A DNA stretch of 64,000 bases from Cricetomys ansorgei (Eukaryota; Chordata; Mammalia; Rodentia; Nesomyidae). Location of the stretch: assembly GCA_026225945.1 (NCBI GenBank), contig JAMJFZ010002590.1:48334-112333 (forward strand), read 5' to 3'. The notes beneath the pieces are model-generated. The model made no database searches. It saw nothing but the letters and a program-made list of their open reading frames with translations, and was not told the origin of the DNA. Shown piece by piece: positions 1 through 11,025 of the stretch. The position numbers were made by a program, and so were the translations under genes. Positions within the stretch are counted from its first letter, which is position 1; every line of letters starts with the position of its first letter.

Positions 1-84
1 TTGTGATTGATTAATATAAGCACCATTATCCTGAGTTTTTATTTATTTAATTTAATTCATCCACTTAGCTATCATTTAGGAGTC

Positions 85-442
85 TGGTGGTTTGAATAAA
101 AATGGCTCCTGTAAGCCTGTAGTGAGTAGCACTATCAGGATGCGTAGTCCTGTTGTAGTAGATGTGGCCTTGTTGAAGGAAGTGTGTTCTTGGGTGTGGC
201 CTAAGAGGTTCCAGAAGCCCAAGCCATTCCCAGAGACAAGCTCTCTCTTCCTGCTGCCTGCCGATCCAGATGTAGATCTTTGAGCTCCTTCTCTAGCACT
301 GTGTCTGCCCGTGTGCCTGCCATGATGACACTGGACTAAACTTCTGAACTGTAATCCAGCCCCAATTCAATGATTTCCTTTAGAGAGTTGCCATGCTTAT
401 GGTGTCTCTTCACAACAATAAAATCCTAACTAAGACAAGAAG
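85..442 (+). mobile_element. ORR1-like MaLR LTR relic
   Basis: Reads as a typical rodent ORR1-type LTR (ERVL-MaLR): a GTGGTTTGAA start, a 'GTGGCCTTGTTG' core, 'CCAGATGTAGA', 'ACTGGACTAAACTTCTGAAC', and an end in 'ACAACAATAAAATCCTAACT' with an AATAAA signal. Its duplicate is at 37549-37966, so the insertion predates the segmental duplication. The family call is from memory of the consensus; a RepeatMasker run would settle it. Confidence 0.65.
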
Positions 443-895
443 TTTCTCTATACTATTTTTTTAAGTTTTAAGTAATATCCTTAATTTTCACAATGCTGAA
501 ATTAGCTAAAGGTTTAAGAAGAAATAAAACTACATTTATAAAGTGAGTTTTGATCTAAAGTTTCTTCCTATAGTTACTCTGATGGGTTCTAAAATTAACT
601 CAATGGTTCTTTTATAAATTCCTATGATATTTACATTGCTATTTATTTATAGATAACATTTGAGAACTGAAACATTTTGTAAAATCCACAATAAGTTTAC
701 TGATGTCTAGATTTCTTTTAATATTAAATATTTAAGTGAAAATTGAATATCTTGCATACAAGTCCAGTTAAATTATCTATTTTTTAAGAATCATACACAT
801 ACAATATAATACAGAAATATTAAAAGTGATAGTCTAAGAAATCATCCCCAAATTTTGAACAAAAGGACAACACTAATTGACCAAATTAAGATGTG
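443..895. other. AT-rich intergenic DNA, nothing recognised
   Basis: No gene, SINE or LTR signature recognised. Unique AT-rich sequence shared with copy B. Confidence 0.5.
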
Positions 896-896
896 A

Positions 897-1196
897 ATGT
901 GTGTGTGTGTTTGAGAATGTGTGTATGTGTGTGAAAAAAAGAGAGAGAGACAGAGACAGAGAGAGATAGAGACAGAGAGAGAGAGATACAGAGAGAGAGG
1001 GATAGAGAGAGAGAATAATAAATAATAAAAGGTCGAGAGAGAGAGAGAGAATAATAAATAATAAAAGGTCATGAAGTTGCGAGATAGTATGAGGGGAAAA
1101 TGGAAAGGATGGAAATAATACTGTTAAAATACTCATGTATAAATTATAAATATATATTAAAATAAAATTTAAAACATTCATACATATATACATGTA

Positions 1197-1229
<33 letters not shown>
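897..1229. repeat. Microsatellite cluster (TG)n, (GA)n, (TA)n
   Basis: TG-rich run, then AGAG/ACAG-rich purine repeats with interspersed AATAATAAA, then a pure (TA)n tract at about 1198-1229. The stretch between (about 1070-1170) resembles the purine-rich tail of an L1 3' UTR, which often ends in such repeats. The copy B counterpart (38421-38700) has a longer TG run and almost no TA tract. Confidence 0.85.
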
Positions 1230-1233
<4 letters not shown>

Positions 1234-3479
1234 TCCCACTCCTTATCACAGTTGTATTGATACACCTCCCATCTCCCTGTCAAATTCATTTTTCAAAATA
1301 AATATAAAATCTTGATGAATTGACAGCTTTTCAATATAATGTCTTCATTGTTTCATTTCATATTTTTGATCTAATGTCTATTTTGCCAAATGTAACTATT
1401 CTTACTCATAATCTTATTCACTTTAAGCTTACAAAAATTTCTTTTTTCACCCCCTCGCTTTCATTTTATGTGTGTCCTGAAAATTAAATTGAGTCTTCTG
1501 TACATAGACTATATATTCATCTTGTCCTGCTATATTCAGTGACTGTAAGGCTTTTATGTAGTAGTTAATTTTTTTTTCCTATATGATCACCATGAGTTGA
1601 AGGTATATTAATGTAATTTGACTACTTTATTTTGTTGTTTTATGACAGGTTTTTCCCAACTTGTTATCTTCTTTTGAAGATTGATATGTTGTGGGAATAT
1701 TTTAGTTTTCAGGGATGATTGCATCTGACTTCTTTCCATTTTGCTTTGTGAGTTGCTATAGATTTCATTTTATGATTACTATAAAACTGAAAGAAAATAT
1801 CTTGAGATAGTTTGTCTTAAAAAGAAAGCAATTTAACTTTGATTTCTTATAACTGTCTTATTCTTATGATATCTAACTGTTACGCAAGAGACTGAGATGC
1901 TGAGATAGTAAAATGGTTTCATTTTGTAAGTTGAACTTGTTCAAATTACATGTGTGATCACGATGGGTGGTATGATGTGGCACCTAGTGAAATATACTAA
2001 TTCAGAGTAATGTGCCATAAAGACAATGCTGATTCAAAAACAAACAAACAAACAATCAAAAAACAGCTCTCATCTTAAAGGGAATAAAAGCAAGTTTATT
2101 CTTGAGCCATTTTTTGTGTGACCATGGCCTGGAAACACTAATTTAGGTTACTTCAAATCTCATTTTTCAGTGTGGAAGCATTTTCATAAAGTTTAACCCT
2201 CTTGAAGAACCACCAAGTTCATGTATCAAGATTAATTTAGAAAACATTGGAGGATACATCAGAAAGGCAGTTCATGGAAGATGCCAAGGCTATATGGTTA
2301 AGATGCTATCTGATGAGATTTCTAGCTTTTAGGATGGTGGAAGCTTGTAGTCTGCTGAGTTAACCATTTCCAAATCTTTATTCATCATGGGATGTTGGTT
2401 CTGAAACAAAGGAGGGTAAGGAGTATCTGTGGGAGGGTAAGGCTAAAGCTCAGCCAAATAAGGTAAATACTATCTAGGGCATGCAAAACTCAAACCTTGC
2501 CTGTCATTACAGTTTTGATTAGTCAGTCAACCTTTTAAGACACAGTTTCCCTCCAGGATTTTATTTGTTTCACAATGACATATGTTTAAAAAGAATTATT
2601 ACAGTCATTGGACCTTGATGTTTGTACAAGAATTATTACGTAAATGCCTAGAAGCCACAGAATCTGAGTTTAAATCATTCTCTCTCTCTCTCTGTCTCTT
2701 TCTCTCTCCTCTCTTTCTGCATGTTAAATGTGACTTATATCACTGATGTATACCTTCATCCCCTACATATAAAACTTTATATGAATTAATCTATATAATT
2801 TGTTGATTAAAAAACATATCAGTCTCTTCTGCATTTCTGATTTTTTCATTTATATTCTATATGATAATTCTTTTCCTTCCTTCTTGTCTGAAAGCATGCC
2901 AAATATCCCAATACTTGATTTCTCTGGTTTAGTCAAAGCTACAGGACAATTTTAACCTTGTAAGGTAGTTAGACAGACATTAGCAGGTTCAAGACCATTG
3001 GTGATAGACCACTCTGTAAAAAAGAACTCCCACAAAGAAGCTTCCTGAAAAGCTAATCAAATGGTAAAAACTTCTATGGGTAGGTAAAAGTGGAATATTG
3101 CTGATCTATGTGGATTCTTTTGTCCACTCTCCTCTCAGGGTTGTAGCGAAGCCATTGGTCCCCAACTTGTGGCTGTTGAGGAGACGACAATGTTAGTCCA
3201 TTGGTCTGGGCAGGTCTTCGAACACAGGCTGAAAGCTGTGGGAAACAGACTTCCAGGTACACAGTTTTCAGTGAATCAGCTATTTATTGAAACAAGGGAA
3301 GTCTCACCTACATGCATACATACAGAGAGGTACAATAATCAAACAAAAAAAGAAAAAAGCCAGATATATTTTAAAATATATTTGCAAGAAATACCTTTAA
3401 GAATACCTGAAGTATGTTATAACATACCTTAAAAATGTTTACATCTAGTTTTACAAAAGTCTGGGGATAGACTTTGTGG
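1230..3479. other. Intergenic DNA without recognisable gene
   Basis: Unique AT-rich sequence shared with copy B (about 38690-40930). It includes a short CAAA repeat near 2038-2055 and a TC-rich tract near 2682-2712. Short ORFs at 3074-3432 are not preserved in copy B. No gene supported. Confidence 0.6.
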
Positions 3480-4045
3480 AATGTTATCACTAAAGACATG
3501 GTAACAAACTGCAAAATAACAAAACAATAGTTTTCCCTAAAGAGAAGGTTACGGGAATACTGGAGATCAATATTGGCTCAAGCATGGAGGATGTATAATC
3601 CCCAAAGAGAAGGATATAACTGAATGAAATATTGAGTCCCCAAGGAAGTAAAGACCCATCTTGGGTAAGCATCTACATGCCATCACCTCATCTCCTTTTT
3701 ATTCTGCAATATTTCCTGGGAAGAAGCTGAGAAAGATTCTTTTTTGCCTATGACTAATTGCCTTATGCAATTAAACTCAGAGGAGATGTCTAATGTCTTT
3801 TTAAGAGCCACGTATGGCTCTTTCTAATATAGAAAGCAAAGCTGTTTTTGAATTTTTCTACAGTAGATTATGATTATGATTATTAAACCTAAGCAGTTAC
3901 TTAAAAAGATGTCCACAGCACACATGAAATTAATTTCATGTAGTCTCCTTTAAGAATAAAAGGAACCAGTGCTTTAGAGCCTGATAAATAAGGACAAATA
4001 TCAATGTGAGGGGTAAAAAGATTTCTTTCTTTAGTAGGGTAAGTT
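3480..4045 (+). promoter_or_regulatory. Conserved upstream block / putative 5' non-coding exon of OR at 5182
   Basis: This block is recognisably homologous to blocks upstream of four other ORs here (14320, 32985, 40935, 49495), although introns and flanks outside the recent duplicates are not. It ends in a consensus splice donor, GTAAGT at 4039-4044. It contains 'TTCCTGGGAAGAAGCTGAG', an inverted pair TAATTG/CAATTA at 3755-3773, a hairpin with 8-bp arms at 3803-3822 and a perfect 20-bp palindrome at 3922-3941. OR genes usually have one or more non-coding 5' exons, so exon 1 plus promoter is the likeliest reading. The start site is not determined. Confidence 0.6.
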
Positions 4046-5165
4046 TTAAAATCTAGTCATACTAATGCTTGTATTTGCTGAATACATTTACTTAGAAATA
4101 CTAATATGCAAAAGTGCTTATGATATTATACTTGTTTTGACCACATGCCCTTTATGAAATATCCCTGCCTGGAGATTCATTCTTATATGTCTCTCCTCTA
4201 TATTGATACACATTTGTGTGTTTGTATAAGTATACCTATAATGAGAAGATTATTTGAGGAAACAATATGTTGCCAATTCATCATTAACTGGTGTTAATAC
4301 GTTGAACATTAGATTTCCTAAACCTTTTTTATTTTACAAAATTTAACTTTCTTTGACTTGAGCCATTTTCTCTCCCACTAGCTCCAGAAACCTGCGTTCT
4401 TCAACCTGTTTATGTGAATATAAATGATATGTGACTTTTTATAGGGGAGATGATGTGGTATTTCTTCTAAAGTATGTTTTTTTTCTTAATTTTTCGTGGT
4501 GGCTTTGGATTAAAATGAGTTCCACTATCTATATGTATACTTTTATATCTGTTATGAGCAATTCTAAAATTCCAGAAAAATGTCCTAGGTATATGAATAG
4601 AATCATCAGAGTCAGTAGAAATACAGACTACAGCATCTTATTCAATATGCTGCATTGTGTGACAGATTCTAATCTCTTTAGATTTATGAATTTTTGTGAC
4701 AATGGCCATATCATAACCAACCACAGATTCAGTTTCTTTTGCTTGATATTGGAAATTCTGTTCATGATTCTAAGTATACTGAAGGCCGATCATCATCAGA
4801 TTGCTAAAACTTTCACCTGTATCAAGAATAGACCAAAGAAATAATGATTGAATTAGAAGAAATAGGAACAATTAGGTCTTTGTGCATCTAATGTTCCCGT
4901 TACTCTAGAATTTTCAAGAAACCAGATTAGCATAATAGGCTCTGGGCTCAGTTCTGGGTGGATAGTGATGCCCTTTACTGTATTTATCCTGTAAAATGAT
5001 AGTGGAGGAGACAATGTTGTTCAGTGTCATGTTAGCATAAAGGCAGATTCAGGAATTTAAGTTGTTTTTTTTTTTTTTTCATTCAACTGGAAAGTAACAT
5101 TTGAAAGCAATGGAATATTTAAAAAATTTTTCCCTGAAATTTCATTTCTTTTTCTATCTCCACAG
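4039..5165 (+). other. Putative 5' UTR intron of OR at 5182
   Basis: Bounded by GTAAGT at 4039 and a pyrimidine tract ending CCACAG at 5165, leaving 16 nt of 5' UTR before the ATG. It contains a 137-codon open frame (4431-4844) also open in copy B; its substitutions look neutral, so it is not called as a gene. A poly-T run lies near 5066-5079. Confidence 0.55.
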
Positions 5166-5181
5166 ATTCTCCGGGAGAAGA

Positions 5182-6132
5182 ATGGCTTTCGAAAATAGCT
5201 CTTTGGTAAATGAGTTCATTCTCTTGGGGATAACAGACCAGCCTGACCTCAAAATACCATTGTTCCTACTTTTTCTGATAATATACATGATAACTGCATT
5301 GGGGAATTTGACCTTGATCATGCTAATTATGCTAAATTCTCACCTTCACACGCCCATGTACTTTTTCCTCTTTAACTTGTCTTGCATTGATCTCTGTTAT
5401 TCTTCTGTAATTACACCCAAAATGCTAACGAACTTTATACAAAAACAGAATGTTATCTCTTACATGGGATGTATGACCCAGTTATACTTCTTTTGTTTTT
5501 TTGTCATTTCTGAGTGCTATGTGCTGACTTCAATGGCCTATGATCGCTATGTGGCTATCTGCAATCCACTCATGTATAATGTTGCCTTATCTCCCAAGGT
5601 ATGTTCCTATCTAATGCTTGGTTCATATTTGATGGGATTTTCTGGTGCCATGATCTACACTGGATGCATTCTGAGACTGACCTTCTGTGATGGGAACATC
5701 ATCAACCACTATTTCTGTGATCTCCTCCCTTTGATGCAGCTGTCCTGCACTAGTACCTATGTCAATGAGATAGAGATTTTCATTGTAGGACTGAAAGACA
5801 TCATTGTGCCCACTGTCATCATCTTTACCTCTTATGGCTTCATCCTCTCCAACATTCTTAAAATGAGGTCTACCGTAGGCAGGTCCAAAGCCTTCAGCAC
5901 CTGCAGTTCCCATATACTTGCTGTTTGTCTATTTTTTGGATCAGGTTCATTCTCGTATCTCAAACCTGCCTCAGCTGTAACTATGGATGAGGGAAAAGTC
6001 TCTTCTGTTTTTTATACCATTGTTGTTCCCATGATGAACCCTTTAATCTACAGCTTGAGGAACAAAGATGTTAAAGCTGCTTTAAGAAAAACCTTGAATA
6101 GAATTTTTTTATCAGAAATTAAATTTCTCTGA
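5182..6132 (+). CDS. Olfactory receptor, class II, OR8-like (316 aa, open)
   Basis: An odorant-binding GPCR expected in the ciliary membrane of olfactory neurons, signalling through G-olf and cAMP. The ATG at 5182 has a good Kozak context (A at -3, G at +4) and lies 16 nt after a CAG acceptor. The frame is open further upstream, but that part is intronic. Hallmarks are: N-glycosylation NSS at residues 5-7, GN in TM1 (41-42), LHTPMY (55-60), ECL1 Cys97, [10 protein letters not shown] at the end of TM3 (118-127), ECL2 cysteines near 169, 179 and 189, KAFSTCSSH in TM6 (about 236-244) and [15 protein letters not shown] in TM7 (about 283-297). Length is normal for the family. Its closest relative here is the gene at 42635, but TM5-TM6 differ far more than the rest. 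Relative to that gene, 1 nt is missing at the very end, which changes the C-tail and lengthens it to 316 aa. No symbol assigned. Confidence 0.95.
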   Translation: MAFENSSLVNEFILLGITDQPDLKIPLFLLFLIIYMITALGNLTLIMLIMLNSHLHTPMYFFLFNLSCIDLCYSSVITPKMLTNFIQKQNVISYMGCMTQLYFFCFFVISECYVLTSMAYDRYVAICNPLMYNVALSPKVCSYLMLGSYLMGFSGAMIYTGCILRLTFCDGNIINHYFCDLLPLMQLSCTSTYVNEIEIFIVGLKDIIVPTVIIFTSYGFILSNILKMRSTVGRSKAFSTCSSHILAVCLFFGSGSFSYLKPASAVTMDEGKVSSVFYTIVVPMMNPLIYSLRNKDVKAALRKTLNRIFLSEIKFL

Positions 6133-7284
6133 GCCAGTACTTAAACCACAGAGAGATTATCTGAGCTTGCTCTATTTTTGATACTACATTTTTGTATTTC
6201 ATGTATTTTATCATGACATAGTATATTTAGTATGTTTTGATGAAAATGTTTTAACATTAATTTTCTTTTTATATTGATTGAAATTAGAAATTATCTGGTT
6301 TTCATCATTTTCTTTCACTAGGTTTTGATTTCTTACTCTGTGTAAAATTGATACATTTATCATTTTACCACTTTTAGAACAGCGTTAAATATTCCTTCTA
6401 TTTTTTGTTTATTATTATAGACATTATATATAGGAAATCTTGTACAGTTTTCCCATCAATAATATTAAGTTGTCTGCATGTCTATATAGGGAAGTGACCA
6501 TAGTTACCATTTGAAATGAAATGTGTTTCTGTGTTCTTGTCTTTCCATCCTCTGCTGGACAATAACATTTTGCTCTCTAATGCCAGGATTTAGTAAATAC
6601 AGATATTTCTACATTGACCATTGTTTATGTTCCATATTTCAGGTGTACTTATGGTACATAGAACATTGTTTTACTAGGTGTATAATATTTACCGTATAAA
6701 TATGTGCAAGTATTAAAATGTGCTAAAATACACTTTTCCAAACACCTAATATTGAAGCTCATGAAGTTGATAGTTTACATAATTACACAGGATTCTTAAA
6801 AAAGGTACACGAACCTTCAGACTTTTGATTTCAAGCCTCCACCCTTTTGAAACATACTTTCCAACTAAGTGAAATATGAAGAACTATTTCTATTGTCTGC
6901 TTTTATGTTGATGATCTACAAATGAACCTCTGCATTCATTGTGGCAGTAATATTTATTCAGTAAAAGTGTTCGCTGCCTCTTTTTTTTTTATTTTCAACA
7001 GAGTGTGCTAGTTTTGCTGTGAAGTTAAAGATAATTGATTCAAGCTGGTATCTTACTTTTTTGGACAAAAAGCCTCAAAAAATTTAAGAGGCATTTAGGT
7101 AAGATCTTGGGAAGGAATGGAAGTGAAAGGTCAAAGATACACATTTAACATGAAATCTCTGTGTGGAAAATGAGAAATAAAAATTAAACAAAAATATTTA
7201 TGTAGATTCTAAGATTGAATTTTATGTCTCTAATAACTTTAAATCTCAATAAAGCTTTCATTAAACACTATTCATGATGTATGT
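6133..7284. other. 3' flank / probable 3' UTR of OR at 5182
   Basis: AT-rich sequence shared with copy B. AATAAA signals occur at 7176-7181 and 7248-7253, about 1.05-1.1 kb after the stop. OR 3' UTRs are often single-exon and around this long, but there is no direct evidence which site is used. Confidence 0.35.
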
Positions 7285-7287
7285 AAG

Positions 7288-7605
7288 TGTGATGGCTGAT
7301 ATTGTTTGTCTACTGGACAGATTTGGGAAGAGAAAATAAATTGAGGGATCATTTATATGAAATTTGTCTGTAGGCAGGTCCTGCCCTGTATAAGAAGGTA
7401 GTTGAATGTGAGCCTGAAACAGGTCAGTAAGCCACGCTCCTCCATAGTCTCTGCTACAAGGTTTCTGCCTTGAGTTCCTGACCTGACTTCTAACCCTGAT
7501 AGATTAGGGCCCCAGGAATTATAAGATGAAATAAATCATCCAGCTCCAAGTTGATTTTGCTCAAGCTCTTTTGTCATAACAACAAGAAAATTAGGACAGT
7601 AGGTT
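7288..7605 (+). mobile_element. Rodent LTR-like relic (MaLR type?)
   Basis: Starts 'GTGATGGCTGAT', contains 'GCTCCTCCATAGTCTCTGCT' and 'GCCTTGAGTTCCTGACCTGA', then AAATAAATC and an end near 'TTTTGTCATAACAACAAG'. This layout is that of an abundant rodent LTR-like repeat with 3' AATAAA. The copy B counterpart is at 44714-45040. Family uncertain. Confidence 0.5.
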
Positions 7606-9360
7606 CACAGGCTTTTAGAAAATTACTGAAAATGAAGAGATTTTGTGGCAAAGTTAGTAGAAAATAGCCTTAATAAACAAAACAATTTATAATTGAAATT
7701 TGATAGGGAAATTAAACTTAAGGAAAAAAGAATGGAAAATCTTTCTTCTCGGGAACGATCTAGAAATACAATGAATATAGAAAGTTCTCTGAAGGTCATA
7801 GACATGTCACTTAATAGTAAAGAAAGTTTAAGTTCAAAGTGAAGGAGACACTAGATAAAACTAAATCACCTCTATATTGTGATTTCGTTTACTCATTCTC
7901 ATTTTTTTCACATTTCTCATTCACTATGTGTATAGAATGAAAATAATTTAAAACCTTATTTGGCTGAGAAGGTAATGCAAACTTGAAAAGTATATTTAGT
8001 GAATATCTCATGGGAAAGTCCCTCTGAGAGGATGATGAGAGCTATGAAAGAGGGTGAAGAGTTAGAGGGACATAGTAGGACTTGGAAAGTGAAAGCAGTT
8101 CCCTGACATGGTGTCTTCCTGTTCTCAAGAGACAGTGCAAGGAGATGGCAAGAAGGTATGGAGAGCTTATAGGAAAAAGGAGAATAGCAACAGTTTAAAG
8201 TACTCAGCCAGAGTGGACTCCCAGCCACAGTGCTGGGAGTGCATAGTCCCCTTCTATCCTGAAGGAATAAAGCTAATTTAATTTTGCTATCTCTAGGACT
8301 GTCTGTATTTCCTAGATTTCAATTCTTTGTCTGTGTCAGAGAATGAGCTCAGGCATCCTCTAGACAACCATCAGCACCCTGTTACAGTTCACTTTTCTCA
8401 TGAGCAAACAGCAGTAAACAGCTGATCTAAGAATCTTGCCATCTGGTGTGATGTCACCCTTCAAATTGTTTTTAGGATAATTATAATAACATAAACTACT
8501 TTCTAATGATTAATGTTTCTCCTTACAAATTCAGAATTATTGTATATAAAATGGAATATAAATGATGCACTGTCAAAATTGCTTGGATTTGGATTCCCAT
8601 AATGTTTAAACACCTGATTTGTGGCCTGACATAACCTGATCCATATTTAAGGGCTCTGGTATCAATAGTTTTGATTTTTATTCAGTGGATAAAACACCTG
8701 TAGAAGAGTTGAAACTGAGGGAAGATTCTCATCTTTTTTACCCTTTAGATACAATATATTTATTTAAATTGCTTTTTGAACAAACATATGTGGAAATAAA
8801 ATAATATCTGTAATATTTGGAACTCTGAAAGCATTTCAGGGGTGTGTACATTCCTGGTGATATTCATAACAACTTAGAATTAACAAAAGTGGGTAAAACT
8901 ATATCACTAATCAGTAACTTCTCTGTCAGTAATCTTCAGTAACTTTGCAGTAACCTGCAAATCACACGTCTGATTCATCTTCAGAAAAGATGACCTTCCT
9001 GTGTAATTTACTTCCATACTTTATTGTTTCTTGTAACATTTGTTTTTAACAGTGAAAGTACACTACGTAAAATTTAAGCAAACAAGATTTAAAAATACAA
9101 ATAAATTTATTTACCATCTTACTCCACTTATATATTTGGGTTTTCCCAAAGCGTAGTGCTTCTGGGTATTTCTTAACATTTTTTTAAGTGACAGAGTTTT
9201 GTTTGTTTGTTGTGTCAAAGAAAATACAGATCATGTGAGAGAAAATATAATTGTTTTATGTTGTCACAGCTGAGAGCTATATTGGTACTGGGAAATACTT
9301 GTTCATCTGTATTCTGAAAAGGTATTTATACTTTAATGTGCAAGTTTATGAATTTAGTGT
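7606..9360. other. Intergenic DNA; unrecognised GC-richer block 8000-8275
   Basis: Mostly AT-rich unique sequence. The part at about 8000-8275 is less AT-rich, very similar to 45440-45725 in copy B, and ends with AATAAA (about 8265). It could be the 3' part of an old repeat or a processed transcript, but I do not recognise it and see no convincing ORF. Confidence 0.4.
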
Positions 9361-10304
9361 ATAGCAAAAATGTGTAGAGGAATAGGTCTATGCAAAAGCT
9401 AGGAAGGGTCTGTATTCCAGGGATCTATGAAAAGGAATAACATTCAAAGGCATGTGTGGTCCAGATGGAATGTAGAAAGAATGTTAGGAATGTTGGTATA
9501 CATCTTTAATTCCAGTATTCAGAAGGCAGTCATGGTTCATGCCTTTAATCCCTAAGGAAAACCGAGTATGAAAGCAGATATAGAAAGCCAAACTCAGAAA
9601 GGGTCATTGCCACAGAGGAAGTAATGTTTGAGGTAAGTCAGAATAAATGTCAGGGAAAGTGACAAATCAGAGCAAGAGTTATCAGAGTGAGTCGCAGTGA
9701 ATATATCACCAACTCTTGAGATAGCAAGCAGGCTCTCAGCTCAGAGCAGAGTTGCAGTTCAGTCCAAGGCAGAGAGTCAGCCAGCATCTGCTAGAGTCAG
9801 AAGAGTTTGATCAGAAACAGTAAGCTGGCTCAGGATATCAGTTTGAACCAACTGTTTGGAGAGGAGTTTGAGCCAGAACAGCAAGTGAGTTGAATCAGAA
9901 GAGTCAGAATTCAGAAGGAGCTAGCTAGTCAGAGTGGTTAGGTCAGCAGTAAGTCTCAGAAAGTTTACTCGATTGTACAGAAGTTTAAATGTTCTAAGGC
10001 TGAGGCCTTCCGTTCTATGCTAAAGAATAAATTGTAAAGATGCAGAAATTCTCCATGGCTCCATGGCTCTAGCACTACTAAGAGTGATTTAATTAGACAA
10101 AGAATAAATTGTCCTCTGCCCTGAATCAACATCTACATCTGGTGATTCTAGTTCTACATTTGGCACCTTACATCAAGTTACATGCCCAACGTGCCCAATG
10201 TGGTTGGTAGAAGGCAGATGGATGCCAGTTACATGAGAAAATTTTTCCACAATGAAACTTTGATTCAATTAATTAAACCATCTCTAAGCAAGCTTCTGCT
10301 ATTG

Positions 10305-10346
<42 letters not shown>

Positions 10347-10520
10347 AGGATCTGTACTGTAAGGGTCATGACCTAGGGCACTTTGCTGGAAGACTGGTAT
10401 ATCAGTTGTAAAGGGACTGAGAGGTCTGTTTTTAAGACTTAATAATATTATCATTGTATTACACATTGTATTAGCTTACCTGGATTTCAAATTATTCTGT
10501 TTGTTGTTATTGTGTCCATT
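9361..10520 (+). mobile_element. ERVK-like composite LTR element with internal CTG repeat
   Basis: Contains a B1-like 'CTTTAATTCCAGTATTCAGA' phrase, long runs of CAGAG/AGTCAG-type sequence, an AATAAA near 10023, and an LTR/primer-site-like junction near 10150-10165. These are followed by a CTG microsatellite and 'CAGGATCTGTACTG'. This combination recalls rodent ERV2/ERVK LTR-derived elements that carry CTG repeats. There is no coding sequence. Only the first 170 bp or so survives in copy B (about 46800-46975). Confidence 0.45.
10308..10343 (+). repeat. (CTG)12 microsatellite
   Basis: Twelve uninterrupted CTG triplets inside the ERV-like relic. The poly-leucine ORF that spans it is a by-product. 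Absent from copy B because of the larger deletion there. Confidence 0.95.
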
Positions 10521-10573
10521 CTGTTTCCCACCATGAAAGAAAATTCAAAAGTTATTTGACAGACATACTATGT

Positions 10574-10576
<3 letters not shown>

Positions 10577-10612
<36 letters not shown>

Positions 10613-11025
10613 ATATATATATCAGCCTTAATAAACATCTCATGTTTAACATTTGTATTTTAAGAATACTCATGATAAAGAAACAACAAATAAAATAAGA
10701 GGCTATGAGTTTGAACGAGCAAAACGTGGGTTACATAGAAGAATTTGGAGGGAGAAAAAGTAGTGATCATGTAATTATATTATAATCTCAGAAAATGAAA
10801 GTATTATTAAGTATATAACATAAAATAATTAATATCTGCTCTTTTATTTCCCCAACTTTTAGTCTTTGTTAAAAACACTGCCCTCCTGTTTGTATTGAAA
10901 TTTGCAAACATATATACACATAAATATACACACACACAAACATAAGTATATTTATACATATAGATACATATTCATATATATATATATGTAAACACATAAA
11001 TACATATATACAGAGAGAGACATAT
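10577..11025. repeat. (TA)n tract, L1 3'-end fragment and TA/CA-rich repeats
   Basis: (TA)n with a GTATGT interruption at 10577-10622. A sense L1 3'-end-like stretch ('TTTGGAGGGAGAAA', 'TGTAATTATATTATAATCTC') lies at about 10740-10795. ACATA/TATA-rich low-complexity sequence follows at 10905-11020. Confidence 0.65.

Noticed and set aside
842..1193. Serine/leucine-rich minus-strand ORFs
   Set aside because: Translations of GA/TG microsatellites.
5101..5181. 27-codon N-terminal extension of the OR at 5182
   Set aside because: It starts without an ATG, and a CAG acceptor lies between it and the canonical ATG, so it is intronic; OR N-termini begin at MAFENSS-type sequences.
5623..5913. 96-codon antisense ORFs inside three ORs (5623-5913, 16412-16702, 43076-43366)
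   Set aside because: They mirror the conserved TM4-TM6 coding strand; their similarity follows from OR conservation on the sense strand, and no independent signal supports them.
10182..10376. 64-codon ORF with a poly-leucine run
   Set aside because: Produced by the CTG microsatellite in an ERV-like relic; not present in copy B.
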